Source: Flavivirga algicola
GTDB lineage: Bacteria > Bacteroidota > Bacteroidia > Flavobacteriales > Flavobacteriaceae
Assembly (NCBI RefSeq): GCF_012910715.1
Contig: NZ_JABBHF010000002.1
Span: forward strand, 253,001-317,000
Direction of reading: 5' to 3'
Length of the DNA: 64,000 bases
Positions 17,357 through 26,870 of the stretch are shown one piece after another. The position numbers and the translations under genes were made by a program. Numbering within the stretch: position 1 is the first letter of the stretch; each line of letters opens with the position of its first letter. Below the pieces are notes generated by a model that did not search any database, was not told the DNA's origin, and saw only the letters and a program-made list of their open reading frames with translations.

Positions 17357-17932
17357 ATGTACAATAAAATTATAAAACTAATTATAGCTGCGGGGATTAT
17401 TGCTTATGCTGTCTATCAATTTACAGAAGGCTATATAGGCAATGGTATTATGCTTATTCTGCTCTCTTTAATTTTTGTATTTCTTTACTTTAAGAATGAG
17501 TTTATTTTATTAGCTTTTTTAAGGCTACGTAAACAAGACTTCGATGGCGCAAAAAAATGGCTCAGTAAAATTAAAAAACCAGAATCGGCTTTAGTAAAGA
17601 AACAGCAAGGATATTATAATTACTTACATGGTATTATGGTTTCACAAAGTAACATGAATGAAGCCGAAAAATATTTTAAGAAGGCGGTTTCTCTTGGGCT
17701 ATCTATGAATCATGATCTAGCTATGGCCAAATTAAATTTAGCTGGTATCGCTTTTTCCAAACGCAGAAAACAAGAAGCTCAAAAACTACTATCTGAAGCT
17801 CAAAAACTGGACAAACAAGGTATGTTGACCGATCAGATAAAAATGATGAAACAAAATATGAAGCGCTCTCAAATGCCTAATCAGCATTATGGTAGTGGCG
17901 GTTCTTTAAGAGCTCAAAAAAGAAGAGGATAA
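17357..17932 (+). CDS. Membrane-anchored TPR protein
   Basis: This 191-residue protein has two N-terminal membrane segments (about residues 5-22 and 29-45) followed by cytoplasmic helical repeats. Tetratricopeptide-like units are seen at about 58-80 (DFDGAKKWLSKIKKPESAL), 82-108 (GYYNYLHGIMVSQSNMNEAEKYFKKAVSLGL) and 115-145 (DLAMAKLNLAGIAFSKRRKQEAQKLLSEA). The C-terminus is basic and glycine-rich (YGSGGSLRAQKRRG). It probably acts as a protein-binding scaffold. No partner is evident; the next gene is convergent. Confidence 0.75.
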   Translation: MYNKIIKLIIAAGIIAYAVYQFTEGYIGNGIMLILLSLIFVFLYFKNEFILLAFLRLRKQDFDGAKKWLSKIKKPESALVKKQQGYYNYLHGIMVSQSNMNEAEKYFKKAVSLGLSMNHDLAMAKLNLAGIAFSKRRKQEAQKLLSEAQKLDKQGMLTDQIKMMKQNMKRSQMPNQHYGSGGSLRAQKRRG

Positions 17933-17969
17933 TTAATTAGTTCATTACCCTCTCAAATTAGTATTTTCT

Positions 17970-18896
17970 TTACTGAACATCATAATACCCTTTTTTAGGG
18001 ATATCTATAGTATATAACTTTTTTGATTTATTATTTAAATGCGATTCGCGCAGCCAAGGATTATGAAGTTTTAGTATTTTGTAATTAATACCAAAATTTT
18101 GTGCAAATTGAGAAAAATCGGTTACGGCTGTATCAATCTCAACCTTATATGTAGGAATGTTTTCATATAAATCTTTTTCTCTAAAATTAAAACCATATTT
18201 AGCTGGGTTAGATAAAATTTCTTTTAAAGCAACAATTCTAAAAATATAGCGCCCCGTTTCCTCTATAAGTAATAAATCGTAGTAATTAGATACTTTTTGT
18301 TCTCTTAACTTTCTGGAAACACCCGCAGTGCCTGCATTATAAGCTGCAGCTGCCAAAGTCCAAGAACCCAATCTTTTTTTAGATCTCAATAGGTATTTGC
18401 AGGCTACTTCTGTTGCTTTTTCCAAATGATAACGCTCATCGACATTATCATTAATTTCTAGACCGTTCTCTCTCCCTGTAGTTTTCATAATTTGCCAAAC
18501 ACCTCTGGCCCCTGCTGGAGATACCGCATTGGTTAAGCCGCTTTCTATAACTGCCAAATATTTAAAATCATCTGGAATACCATGTTTCTTTAAAATAGGC
18601 TCAATAATTGGAAAATACTTTTTAGCACGTTTAAACATTAATAAACCGTTAGATTGCCAATACGTATTGACTAACAATTCTCTATCCATGCGCTCTAAAA
18701 TATCAGGACTTTTAAGAGGCATAGGCTCTCCTGCAAAATTTAAATCTTCAGGAACCTGTAATGCATAAACATTATAGTCATTAATTAATTTTTTTTCGAA
18801 ATTCTCATCGGTAGGAGCGTCTTGCAGGGCATAAATAAATAGGGCTGACAAACTTAATAATCCCACAAACGCCAATAATCTTTGTACTGTCTTCAT
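17970..18896 (-). CDS. Lytic murein transglycosylase (SLT/MltD-like)
   Basis: This 308-residue exported protein has an N-terminal hydrophobic segment (residues 8-24). The SLT domain has the catalytic Glu118 in AVIESGL, then NAVSPAGARGVWQIMKTTGR, a YHLEKATEVACKYL segment and the AAAAYNAGTAGV motif. It cleaves peptidoglycan glycan strands to 1,6-anhydro ends. The C-terminal 70 residues (TDFSQFAQNFGINYKILKLHNPWLR) may be a weak LysM-like binding region. It is followed upstream by a hydrolase gene in the same direction, 35 bp away. Confidence 0.9.
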   Translation of the reverse strand: MKTVQRLLAFVGLLSLSALFIYALQDAPTDENFEKKLINDYNVYALQVPEDLNFAGEPMPLKSPDILERMDRELLVNTYWQSNGLLMFKRAKKYFPIIEPILKKHGIPDDFKYLAVIESGLTNAVSPAGARGVWQIMKTTGRENGLEINDNVDERYHLEKATEVACKYLLRSKKRLGSWTLAAAAYNAGTAGVSRKLREQKVSNYYDLLLIEETGRYIFRIVALKEILSNPAKYGFNFREKDLYENIPTYKVEIDTAVTDFSQFAQNFGINYKILKLHNPWLRESHLNNKSKKLYTIDIPKKGYYDVQ

Positions 18897-18931
18897 TTTT
18901 AATAAGTTTTGCTTAAAGGTAAAATTTTTAT

Positions 18932-19597
18932 TTAGTTTTCTAAAATTAAACGAGGTAAATTCTCGTTAAACCACTTATATTTATTGATAATCATAATATG
19001 TGTCCCTTTTTTTATTGTGATACAATCGGTTATATTTTTAATAGGAAACACAGCGTCATTATCTCCATGAATATGTATAATATTTGATGGACTTTCTTCT
19101 TGGCCCCAACAAACTATTTGTTTAATAGCCCAACTTAAATATTTACTATCATTAACCGATAAGTACTTTTTATACAAATCTAAACGCTTTTTTATATGGC
19201 TACCAAAAGCATATTTGGCGAGTAAATCAATATTACCAGCTAATTGTGTTGGTACTAATGCATAAGCCTTTGTTTTTTTAGCCAAAATCATGTGCTTAGG
19301 TAATTCGTACATGGATTTAACACTAGAAACTATAATGAGTTTTCTAATGTGTATATGCTTACTTATTTCTTGTGCCAAAACCCCTCCAAAGGACACCCCT
19401 AGTAGCACAATATTTTCATGCGTAATATTATTAATCATGCGTAATGCATAATCTCCAATAGATTCGTTATCAATTGGCATCATCCATTCAAGCCAGTGAA
19501 TCTCAAATTGGTTTTCTGGTAATTTTATATATTCAAAAATTATGGGGCTTGCCGCCATTCCTGGCATTAAATAAACATGTATGATTTCCTTGTTCAT
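18932..19597 (-). CDS. Alpha/beta hydrolase
   Basis: This 221-residue protein has the nucleophile elbow G67-V-S69-F-G-G. A likely acid follows in HGDNDAVFP and a catalytic His in KGTHIMI, with the oxyanion region MPGMAASP near the start. The family call is clear but the substrate is not; small esterases or lipases of this size are common beside cell-wall genes. It shares a strand with the transglycosylase gene downstream, 35 bp away. Confidence 0.82.
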   Translation of the reverse strand: MNKEIIHVYLMPGMAASPIIFEYIKLPENQFEIHWLEWMMPIDNESIGDYALRMINNITHENIVLLGVSFGGVLAQEISKHIHIRKLIIVSSVKSMYELPKHMILAKKTKAYALVPTQLAGNIDLLAKYAFGSHIKKRLDLYKKYLSVNDSKYLSWAIKQIVCWGQEESPSNIIHIHGDNDAVFPIKNITDCITIKKGTHIMIINKYKWFNENLPRLILEN

Positions 19598-19718
19598 TTA
19601 AACTTTAGTTTGGTTTTATAAATAGAGTTACCTTTTAAATTCAAACAACTCTTTTTCTAATGGTTTATTTTATAAGGCATTAACCTTAATTTATCTTTAA
19701 AATGACAATTTTTTTTTG

Positions 19719-19726
19719 TACTTTTG
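19719..19726 (+). promoter_or_regulatory. Bacteroidota -7 element
   Basis: TACTTTTG matches TAnnTTTG and lies about 67 bp before the start of the small acetyltransferase gene. No clear -33 TTG was found at the right spacing. Confidence 0.5.
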
Positions 19727-19792
19727 CAAAACAAAGTTATATAAATAGTACTCACTATTTAAGATTCCTTAAGAAATAAAACAAAAATTACC

Positions 19793-20089
19793 ATGGTTGA
19801 AGCTGCAGAACTAATTGATAATGATTTTTTACGTCAATTTGAAATAAAAATTGATGAGCATTTAGCTAAAATTGAATATTCTTTACAAGAAAGGAAAATC
19901 TTTTTAACAAAGCTTATTATACCAGAAGGCATTAAAGATGAGGATTTTGGCAAAGAATTTATGGCTGCTGTGTTCGAGCAAATTGAAGAGCGCAATTTAA
20001 GTGTCGTTCCAACAAGCCCTGAAATTGCTAAGTTTGTGAGAAGCAACAGAAAATATAAGCGTATGCTTCCTGTTGGAGTAAGAATTTAA
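19793..20089 (+). CDS. Small GNAT-like N-acetyltransferase (YidJ/YjdJ type)
   Basis: This 98-residue protein resembles the minimal Gcn5-like acetyltransferase family (about 90-100 residues). Strands carry FEIKIDEHLAKIEYSLQ and KIFLTKLIIPEGIKDEDFG. Helices follow in FMAAVFEQIEERNLSVVPT, then an EIAKFVRSNRKYKRML ending. The long QxxGxG acetyl-CoA loop of larger GNATs is reduced, as in the family. The substrate is unknown. The gene stands alone with a strong terminator 28 bp after it. Confidence 0.75.
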   Translation: MVEAAELIDNDFLRQFEIKIDEHLAKIEYSLQERKIFLTKLIIPEGIKDEDFGKEFMAAVFEQIEERNLSVVPTSPEIAKFVRSNRKYKRMLPVGVRI

Positions 20090-20116
20090 TTTTTAAAACA
20101 AAAATTACGAACCATA

Positions 20117-20148
20117 AGAAAATCTGAAACTAATGTTTCGGATTTTCT
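20117..20148. terminator. Bidirectional terminator after the acetyltransferase gene
   Basis: Bases 20117-20130 and 20135-20148 form a 14-bp stem (AGAAAATCTGAAAC with GTTTCGGATTTTCT, one G-U pair) around TAAT. It separates the acetyltransferase gene from the convergent lipoprotein gene. Confidence 0.75.
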
Positions 20149-20179
20149 GTTTTCTGAGGATATCTAAAACGTTAATTGC

Positions 20180-20680
20180 TTATTGCTTGGTATACACCAA
20201 TGTTAAATCTTTAGTAGTAATTACTTCTGTAAAATCTTCGTTATATATTTTAATCGATTCTTTAACCACACGTAATAATTGATTATCAATTATAATAGAT
20301 TCATTATCATTAAATATAACTGCATCCATATTTTGAGAATAGGTCGTTGCAAACCCAATAACACCTTGATTATCACATGTTACATTAAACGTATATTCAT
20401 CTGAAGTTCCTTGCTTTAAAGCTATATCTAGATCTGGATTAAAAGTTTTATTTGAAGTTACAACCCCATTAGCTTCAAAAATTAAAGTTTCATTGTTTGG
20501 GCACGTGATTTCATCTAAAATATTGGAACTAGCTGTACCATCATCATTGATGTCAAGTCCGTCAGCCACTTCCCAAGCAGTTAATTTCCATGTGCCTACA
20601 ACGGATACGACATCGTTATCATCATCTGAACAACTAACCAGAGACAATGCAAAGCATAAAACAAAAAGAAACTTATTCAT
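20180..20680 (-). CDS. Lipocalin-like lipoprotein
   Basis: The chosen ATG start gives a 166-residue lipoprotein with signal MNKFLFVLCFALSLVSCSDD (lipobox LVSC) and an acidic Asp-rich tether. The frame extends 18 codons further upstream to a GTG, but that would put non-signal residues ahead of the signal peptide. The mature part opens VVGTWKLTAWEVADGLDIND, the usual start of Bacteroidota lipocalin-like lipoproteins, and continues as a small beta barrel with two conserved-looking cysteines (ITCPNN, VTCDNQ). It is probably on the outer membrane; its ligand is unknown. Confidence 0.8.
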   Translation of the reverse strand: MNKFLFVLCFALSLVSCSDDDNDVVSVVGTWKLTAWEVADGLDINDDGTASSNILDEITCPNNETLIFEANGVVTSNKTFNPDLDIALKQGTSDEYTFNVTCDNQGVIGFATTYSQNMDAVIFNDNESIIIDNQLLRVVKESIKIYNEDFTEVITTKDLTLVYTKQ

Positions 20681-20833
20681 TTTTGGGGCATAAATTAACT
20701 CGCATAAAAGTATGGCGTGGCTTTTTATTTGCACAAAAAATAAGTCAAAGTGAGCAAAACTCTAGCTAATATGTAGATAATGTCGTTTTCTAGTTAAAAC
20801 TACCGTAAAAAAAACAATGATAATTACAGATTT

Positions 20834-22159
20834 CTAGTTTGAAAATACATTTACAAACTCAAACCTCACTAAACCATCTGTATCAATTTCCGTGAGATCC
20901 ACCTGATGCAATGTATTAACTAATTTCGGATTCCAAGGTGTCTTTACTTTAACATAGTTCTCTGTAAATCCATGAATATAACCTTCCTTATTTTCGCTTT
21001 CAAACAATACCGTTCTTGTGGTTCCTACTTGACTTTCATAAAAAGCACGGCGTTTTTTAACCGAAAGGCCTCGCAGCATTTTACTGCGTTTACTTCTTAT
21101 ATTATTTGGCACAACCCCACTCATTTCTGCAGCTTCAGTATTGTCGCGTTCTGAGTAAGTAAACACGTGTAAATATGAAATATCTAAGGTGCTTAAAAAA
21201 TTATAGGTTTCTAAAAAATGCTCATCTGTTTCTCCTGGAAAACCAACAATAACATCCACACCTATACAAGCATGAGGCATAACATCTCTTATTTTTGAAA
21301 CACGATCTATATATAGTTCTCGCATATAACGGCGTTTCATTTTTTTAAGAATTTCATTGCTTCCAGATTGTAACGGCACGTGAAAATGAGGCACAAAAGC
21401 TCTCGATTTAGAAACCAAATCGATCGTTTCATTTTTTAAAAGATTGGGTTCGATAGATGAAATCCTTAAACGTTCAATGCCCTCAATTTTGTCAAGTTCG
21501 GTTACTAAATCTAAAAAAGTATGTTCATGCTTTTTGTTGCCAAACTCTCCCTTCCCATAGTCACCAATATTAACACCAGTAAGAACAATTTCCTTTATGT
21601 TTTGTTTAGAAATCTCTTTAGCATTTTTTAAGACATTTTCCATGGTATCACTTCTAGAAATACCACGTGCCAGCGGAATAGTACAGTAGGTACATTTATA
21701 ATCACATCCATCTTGAACTTTTAAAAAGGCTCGCGTTCTATCTCCAATAGAATAACTCCCAACATAAAAATCGGCTTCTTCAATCTCACAAGAATGCACC
21801 TGGCCGAGGTCATTTTTAGAAAGATCATTCAAGTAATCGGTTATTTTGAACTTTTCAGTAGCTCCTAAAACCAAATCAACACCGTTAACATCAGCTAACT
21901 CTTGGGGCTTTAGTTGTGCATAACACCCTACTGCTACAATAAATGCATCAGTATTAACCTTTTGAGCTTGTTTCACAATTGTTTTAAAACGTTTGTCTGC
22001 ATTTTCGGTAACCGAACAGGTGTTAATCACATAAATATCTGCTTGTTCAGAAAAGTCCACACGATCAAAGCCTTCATTTGTAAAATTTCTGGCAATAGTA
22101 GATGTTTCTGAAAAATTCAGTTTACAGCCTAAAGTATAAAATGCGACTTTTTTCTTCAT
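20834..22159 (-). CDS. mtaB: tRNA t6A37 methylthiotransferase MtaB
   Basis: This is a 441-residue member of the MiaB/RimO/MtaB family. It converts N6-threonylcarbamoyladenosine-37 of ANN-decoding tRNAs to its 2-methylthio form. The N-terminal UPF0004 domain binds one cluster through C12 (TLGCKLN), C48 (NTCSVTEN) and C79 (VGCYAQL). The radical SAM cluster is held by C152-x3-C156-x2-C159 (GCDYKCTYC). A C-terminal TRAM-like segment is present. The NTCSVT and TLGCKLN sequences favour MtaB over MiaB or RimO. It is transcribed alone, divergent from the ABC ATPase gene. Confidence 0.92.
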   Translation of the reverse strand: MKKKVAFYTLGCKLNFSETSTIARNFTNEGFDRVDFSEQADIYVINTCSVTENADKRFKTIVKQAQKVNTDAFIVAVGCYAQLKPQELADVNGVDLVLGATEKFKITDYLNDLSKNDLGQVHSCEIEEADFYVGSYSIGDRTRAFLKVQDGCDYKCTYCTIPLARGISRSDTMENVLKNAKEISKQNIKEIVLTGVNIGDYGKGEFGNKKHEHTFLDLVTELDKIEGIERLRISSIEPNLLKNETIDLVSKSRAFVPHFHVPLQSGSNEILKKMKRRYMRELYIDRVSKIRDVMPHACIGVDVIVGFPGETDEHFLETYNFLSTLDISYLHVFTYSERDNTEAAEMSGVVPNNIRSKRSKMLRGLSVKKRRAFYESQVGTTRTVLFESENKEGYIHGFTENYVKVKTPWNPKLVNTLHQVDLTEIDTDGLVRFEFVNVFSN

Positions 22160-22228
22160 TTATTGTTTTTCATTTCCTTTACGAAAGAAATGTATTTATA
22201 TTTACTTGTTTTCTAACTTAAAAGCCTG

Positions 22229-22259
22229 CAAATTTACGTAATTGGTTCAAGTAATACAA
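22229..22259 (-). promoter_or_regulatory. mtaB promoter (-33 and -7 boxes)
   Basis: On the minus strand TTG (22257-22259) is followed after 20 bases by TAAATTTG (22229-22236), a good Bacteroidota promoter. It predicts a leader of about 60 nt to the mtaB start at 22159. Confidence 0.75.
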
Positions 22260-22298
22260 TCTAAGTATGAAGACTTAAACTAAAAGCTGACAATAAAA

Positions 22299-23456
22299 AT
22301 GACAAGAGCCGAAACACGCATTAAAGAAGTAGTCACTTTTTTTGAAAATAAAGACACTTTTTTAGGGTATCGCAAACTTATGGATTGTGCTATCGACACG
22401 CAAAACCTAGATATTTATAATGAAGTCATAGCCCTAACAGATTGGAAAGAAAAATTCCCAGACAGAGAAGATGAACTCATAAAGAGAAGCCTTCAAATTC
22501 TGGATAAAATCTCCAAAATTCCAATTGAAGACTATCATACCAAAAGCCCTGTTATTTCTGGATCAAATATTATTAAAAGTTATGGTACGAATCGTTTTAG
22601 ATTGGGGCCTATTTCAGTTAATATACATAAAGGAGACGTATATGGATTAGTTGGAGAAAATGGTAATGGTAAAACAACACTTTTAAGAATTTTAGCTAAA
22701 GAATTAAAATACAATGAAGGGTCTTTAGAATTTAATTTTGATAAAGATTTTAAAAGCGACTATGATTTACGCTCCAATTTAGTGTACATACCCCAAAGGA
22801 CAAAAAAATGGTACGGTAGCCTTAAGGATAACTTAAAATTTGTTTTATCAAACTATGGTATAAGTCCCGAAGAAAATGAAACCAGAGTTCTTATGATGAT
22901 TGCCCGTTTTGGTTTATGGAATTATAAGCATTTAAAATGGAACGAATTATCTTCAGGCTATAAAATGCGTTTTGAGTTGGCAAGAACATTGTTAAGACAA
23001 CCCGAACTATTACTTTTAGATGAACCTCTAGCCAACCTAGATGTATTGGCCCAACAAGTGATTCTAGAAGATTTAAAATCTATTTGTAATTCTATAAACA
23101 ATCCAATTGCGTTAATATTAAGTTCCCAGCAATTGTATGAAGTAGAAAAGGTGTCCGATAAAGTCATATATCTTAAAGACGGTATTTATAAGGAACAAGA
23201 AGACGAAAATACAGTTGCAAATACTAAAAATTATTTAATCGTAGAGATTGATTGTAATTGCGACAGAGACAAACTCAAACAAATCTTTACTGATTTAAGC
23301 CTTAAAAAGTTAGTTTTCAATGGTGGTATTTTTATTGCCTACTTCCCTATTGATATCGCTTTCCCTTTAGTCCTTAAAACTTTAGGAAAACATAAAATAG
23401 ATGTTATTTATACACGTAATATAACAAAATCCACAAGACGTTTCTTTGTTTCTTAA
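22299..23456 (+). CDS. ABC transporter ATPase with N-terminal extension and altered H-loop
   Basis: This 385-residue protein carries an 85-residue helical N-terminal extension ahead of the ATPase domain. Walker A is G119-E-N-G-N-G-K-T126, the signature is LSSGYKMRF, and Walker B is LLLLDEPLANLD. At the H-loop position, where a His normally follows the SS of the switch strand, the protein reads S275-S276-Q277-Q278. A C-terminal 75-residue extension follows. It is a free ATPase subunit and partners with the polytopic protein encoded 10 bp downstream. The loss of the His could slow hydrolysis or mark a subfamily. Confidence 0.85.
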   Translation: MTRAETRIKEVVTFFENKDTFLGYRKLMDCAIDTQNLDIYNEVIALTDWKEKFPDREDELIKRSLQILDKISKIPIEDYHTKSPVISGSNIIKSYGTNRFRLGPISVNIHKGDVYGLVGENGNGKTTLLRILAKELKYNEGSLEFNFDKDFKSDYDLRSNLVYIPQRTKKWYGSLKDNLKFVLSNYGISPEENETRVLMMIARFGLWNYKHLKWNELSSGYKMRFELARTLLRQPELLLLDEPLANLDVLAQQVILEDLKSICNSINNPIALILSSQQLYEVEKVSDKVIYLKDGIYKEQEDENTVANTKNYLIVEIDCNCDRDKLKQIFTDLSLKKLVFNGGIFIAYFPIDIAFPLVLKTLGKHKIDVIYTRNITKSTRRFFVS

Positions 23457-23466
23457 AGCCAAATCG

Positions 23467-25227
23467 ATGAAAAAATTCATATATAAAACGAACCAACACT
23501 TACTTGAAAATCATCCAATAATTTGGAATACAAAACTATTATGGGCTTTAACGACTGCTATTATTTTACATGTTTTGTTTTTTGTTTTTGGGTTCTTTGC
23601 TATTACTAACCCGAAAATTTTGCATGAGTATGGGGCTAAGCAAATCTTTTTTGAAAATGGCACCGTTTACATTAGCATTATCCTATCCATTTTAATACTT
23701 GTTATTTGGCTTATTTTCCTGTTTAAAAACAATGCCTTTAAAAGTTTTTATCCAATATCAAGACTAAAATTATTTAAACAATTTTTCATCTATTTAATAA
23801 TCACTTTCCTTTCTACAACATTTTATATTTCATATAATTTAGGTGTTAAGTCTTATATTTCATACCAATATGATGATGAGAGCACTGAGAAAGAAATTTC
23901 GGCTTCTAATACTGCCTCATTATTCTTTTCTAAAAACATATTAGATTATACTATTAACCAGCGTTGTTATCCACCCCCATTCGATACTTTATATTGCGAA
24001 ATCTATAATGGCATAACTCGTACCGAAGACAGTTTATCATTAAGATTCCTGGATTACCATTACAAGTATTATACGCTTTATAAAAAAGAAGGCACAATAA
24101 ACCAGGAGTTCACAGATAGCACTTATACAGATTATGTGTATTACAAAACGAAAGATACAATTCGGACTTATTTTTATAAAGATTCTTTCTTTGATATTTC
24201 ACCTCATGTAAAGACAGTCAACCCTAGTTATTTTAACTATTCAAAAATCTTTTACGAATCCCAAAAAGACAAACTTGAACATGATGTTATTCAATATAAT
24301 TACTCTGAATATAATGATTTTGACTACGACCAGTACAATTATCGGTTGGGTTTCAATAAAAATAATAAGCGATGGAGCAAGTTGAATTACGACCTTTTAA
24401 AACGAAATGACCCTAATGAAATTAGGCAAATATTATCTGATTTTTTGGTGATTTGTAATCAATATGAAATTAGGCATAATTTAACTGCCAAGAATTGGTT
24501 TGACATGATTTATCATCCAGATGGCAACTTCGAATTAAAAAATCTGATCAGGAATGAACCTAGGTTAGAATTACAATATGAATCCAACGAGCCTAAAACT
24601 ACCTTAGATACCTTTTACAAAAACCATATCACAGATTATTATTTAGATAATGATTCTTTATTTAGGGTTTTCGAAAACATAGAAGAGATTAAAGACAGTG
24701 ATCCTTTTTTAGAAAGTATTCATTTTTTTATGTGGTTTGCTTTCTTTTTCTCTGCTTTGGTTTTTATGTTTAGAGTTACAGGTTTAAAGCCCCTACTCTT
24801 TACAATTATAAGTATTGGGATTTTAACCATATTTGTTATACTACTAGCAGTTTTTTATGCGTACATAACCAAATTTAATGATGAAAAGGTTGGCTTTTTC
24901 GCATCTTATTTAAGCCTTATATTGGGCGCTGTTATTTTGTCTATCCCTATATTTTATGCAAAAAAAATAAAAAAGCTTATCGTTGCAATTTGCTTGAACA
25001 TATCTATTATCGGGTTTATACTTTATATTTTCCTAATAATAACCATAATAACCTTACATCAATCTTATGCATGTGGGAGGTATTTTGCTTATCTCATTGA
25101 GGATTGCCCTAATCTATTGGAAAGCTTAGGCATAACTTGGAGCTATATTTTATTCATTATTAATTTGTTCTTTATATACATGTATTCTGGTGTTATAAAA
25201 AACTGGAAAGCCTTACCCGAAGGATAA
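23467..25227 (+). CDS. Large polytopic membrane protein, probable partner of the ABC ATPase
   Basis: The frame is open from 23446, but the ATG at 23467 (MKKFIYKTNQHLLEN) leaves a 10-bp gap after the ATPase gene and is preferred; the product is then 586 residues. Three membrane segments lie near the N-terminus. A long, tyrosine- and aspartate-rich domain of roughly 290 residues follows, probably outside the cytoplasm, and then about six more membrane segments. I do not recognise the family, and the layout differs from the permease folds of oligopeptide transporters. Position points to a role as the membrane subunit of this ABC system. Confidence 0.6.
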   Translation: MKKFIYKTNQHLLENHPIIWNTKLLWALTTAIILHVLFFVFGFFAITNPKILHEYGAKQIFFENGTVYISIILSILILVIWLIFLFKNNAFKSFYPISRLKLFKQFFIYLIITFLSTTFYISYNLGVKSYISYQYDDESTEKEISASNTASLFFSKNILDYTINQRCYPPPFDTLYCEIYNGITRTEDSLSLRFLDYHYKYYTLYKKEGTINQEFTDSTYTDYVYYKTKDTIRTYFYKDSFFDISPHVKTVNPSYFNYSKIFYESQKDKLEHDVIQYNYSEYNDFDYDQYNYRLGFNKNNKRWSKLNYDLLKRNDPNEIRQILSDFLVICNQYEIRHNLTAKNWFDMIYHPDGNFELKNLIRNEPRLELQYESNEPKTTLDTFYKNHITDYYLDNDSLFRVFENIEEIKDSDPFLESIHFFMWFAFFFSALVFMFRVTGLKPLLFTIISIGILTIFVILLAVFYAYITKFNDEKVGFFASYLSLILGAVILSIPIFYAKKIKKLIVAICLNISIIGFILYIFLIITIITLHQSYACGRYFAYLIEDCPNLLESLGITWSYILFIINLFFIYMYSGVIKNWKALPEG

Positions 25228-25250
25228 AACTGTAAATTATTTGCTTTTAA

Positions 25251-26870
25251 ATGAAACTAATAAAAACAAAACTCCTAACTGCCTTTTTATTTATAACATG
25301 CATTATTTTGTTGTTATGCTCATGTACAAATAACACATCAATCCAAAAAGATCATTTAGTTTTCCGATATAATGAATATGCAAACATTAATACTTTAGAT
25401 CCAGCTTTTTCGCGAACTCTACAGGACAATTCGGTATGTAATCAATTATTTAATGGTTTAGTGCAATTGGACAACAAATTAAATATCCTTCCATGTATAG
25501 CTAAAAGCTGGAGTACATCGGAGGATGGGCTGACTTACAAATTTATATTGAGAAATGATGTTTATTTTCACAAACATGAACTATTTGGAAAGGATTCCAC
25601 CAGAGTGGTCATTGCAGAAGATTTTAAATATAGTCTTAACCGGTTAAGAGATAAAAAAATTGCGGCACCCGGGAGTTGGGTTTTAAATAAAGTAGATGAT
25701 TTTAAAGCTATTAATGATACAGTTTTTCAAATCAGTTTAAAGCAACCTTTTCCTGCTTTTATAGGCTTATTAACCATGAAGTATTGCTCGGTTGTTCCAA
25801 AAGAAGTCGTTGAACACTATGGCATAGAGTTTAGATCACATCCTATCGGCACAGGTCCTTTTAAATTTAAACGCTGGAAAGAAAATATTAAACTTATTTT
25901 TAGAAAGAACCAGCATTACTTCGAAAAAGACGAAGCAGGCAAATCATTACCATACCTAGAAGCTGTAGCAATTACTTTTTTGCCCGATAAACAAAGTGAG
26001 TTTTTACAATTTGCTCAAGGTAATATCGATTATGTATATGGTTTAGATGCCTCGTATAAAGACGAGTTATTAACCGCAGACGGACACCTACGCAATTCCT
26101 ACGCTAAGACAATCAATATGATTCGCGGCCCTTATTTAAATACCGAATATTTAGGTTTCTATTTAGATTCTAAAACTCCAGAAATTCAATCAGTACTCAT
26201 AAGAAAAGCCATAAATTATGGGTTCGACAGAAAAAAAATGATGATTTATTTACGTAATGGTATTGGTAATCCTGCCAACGGTGGCTTTATTCCAATAGGG
26301 TTAGCTGGCTATAATAAATCTATTGGTTTTTCTTACCAACCAGAAAAAGCAAAACAACTCATAGAACAATTCAAAAAAGAAAGTGGTATAACAAATCCAG
26401 AAATCACATTGGTTACAACAAGTAATTATTTAGATTTTTGTGAATTTATACAGCGAGAACTTGAAAAAGCTGGACTAACCATTAATGTTGATGTTATGCC
26501 TGAAGCCACTTTAAGATCTGCCCGGTCTAATGGAAAGGTCGATATGTTTAGGAGTTCCTGGATCGCTGATTACCTGGATGCAGAAAACTACCTATCAATA
26601 TTCTATAGTAAAAATTTCGCGCCAAAAGGGTCTAACTATTTTCACTTTAAAAATACTTTATTTGATAGTTTATACAACCAAGCGTTTACGATTACCGATA
26701 TTGAAAAAAGAAAACATTTATATACTGCCATGGACTCTTTAGCCATGCAAAACGCCATCATGGTACCTCTATATTATGATGAAGTGGTTCGTTTTACAGG
26801 AAAAAATGTTTCTGGACTTGGCATTAACCCTATAAACCTCTTGGATTTAAGGCGAGTTAAAAAGGATTAA
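25251..26870 (+). CDS. Oligopeptide-binding lipoprotein of SBP_bac_5 type
   Basis: This 539-residue lipoprotein has lipobox LLCSC. Its opening NTLDPAFSRTLQDNSVCNQLFNGL and the WSTSEDGLTYKFILRNDVYFH segment are classic for dipeptide/oligopeptide/nickel-binding proteins of the OppA/DppA family. Later landmarks are PIGTGPFKF and the KPIRKAINYGFDR-like stretch (IRKAINYGFDRKKM). It would capture a peptide-like substrate outside the inner membrane. It lies 23 bp after the unusual membrane protein and shares the direction of the ATPase, yet no DppB/DppC-type permeases are present. It ends with a 14-bp overlap of the next gene's 3' end on the opposite strand. Confidence 0.9.
   Translation: MKLIKTKLLTAFLFITCIILLLCSCTNNTSIQKDHLVFRYNEYANINTLDPAFSRTLQDNSVCNQLFNGLVQLDNKLNILPCIAKSWSTSEDGLTYKFILRNDVYFHKHELFGKDSTRVVIAEDFKYSLNRLRDKKIAAPGSWVLNKVDDFKAINDTVFQISLKQPFPAFIGLLTMKYCSVVPKEVVEHYGIEFRSHPIGTGPFKFKRWKENIKLIFRKNQHYFEKDEAGKSLPYLEAVAITFLPDKQSEFLQFAQGNIDYVYGLDASYKDELLTADGHLRNSYAKTINMIRGPYLNTEYLGFYLDSKTPEIQSVLIRKAINYGFDRKKMMIYLRNGIGNPANGGFIPIGLAGYNKSIGFSYQPEKAKQLIEQFKKESGITNPEITLVTTSNYLDFCEFIQRELEKAGLTINVDVMPEATLRSARSNGKVDMFRSSWIADYLDAENYLSIFYSKNFAPKGSNYFHFKNTLFDSLYNQAFTITDIEKRKHLYTAMDSLAMQNAIMVPLYYDEVVRFTGKNVSGLGINPINLLDLRRVKKD

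Noticed and set aside
17925-17956. Possible hairpin after the TPR gene
   Set aside because: The AGAGG/CCTCT arms are short, the inner pairing is A+T-rich with a mismatch, and no T-run follows.
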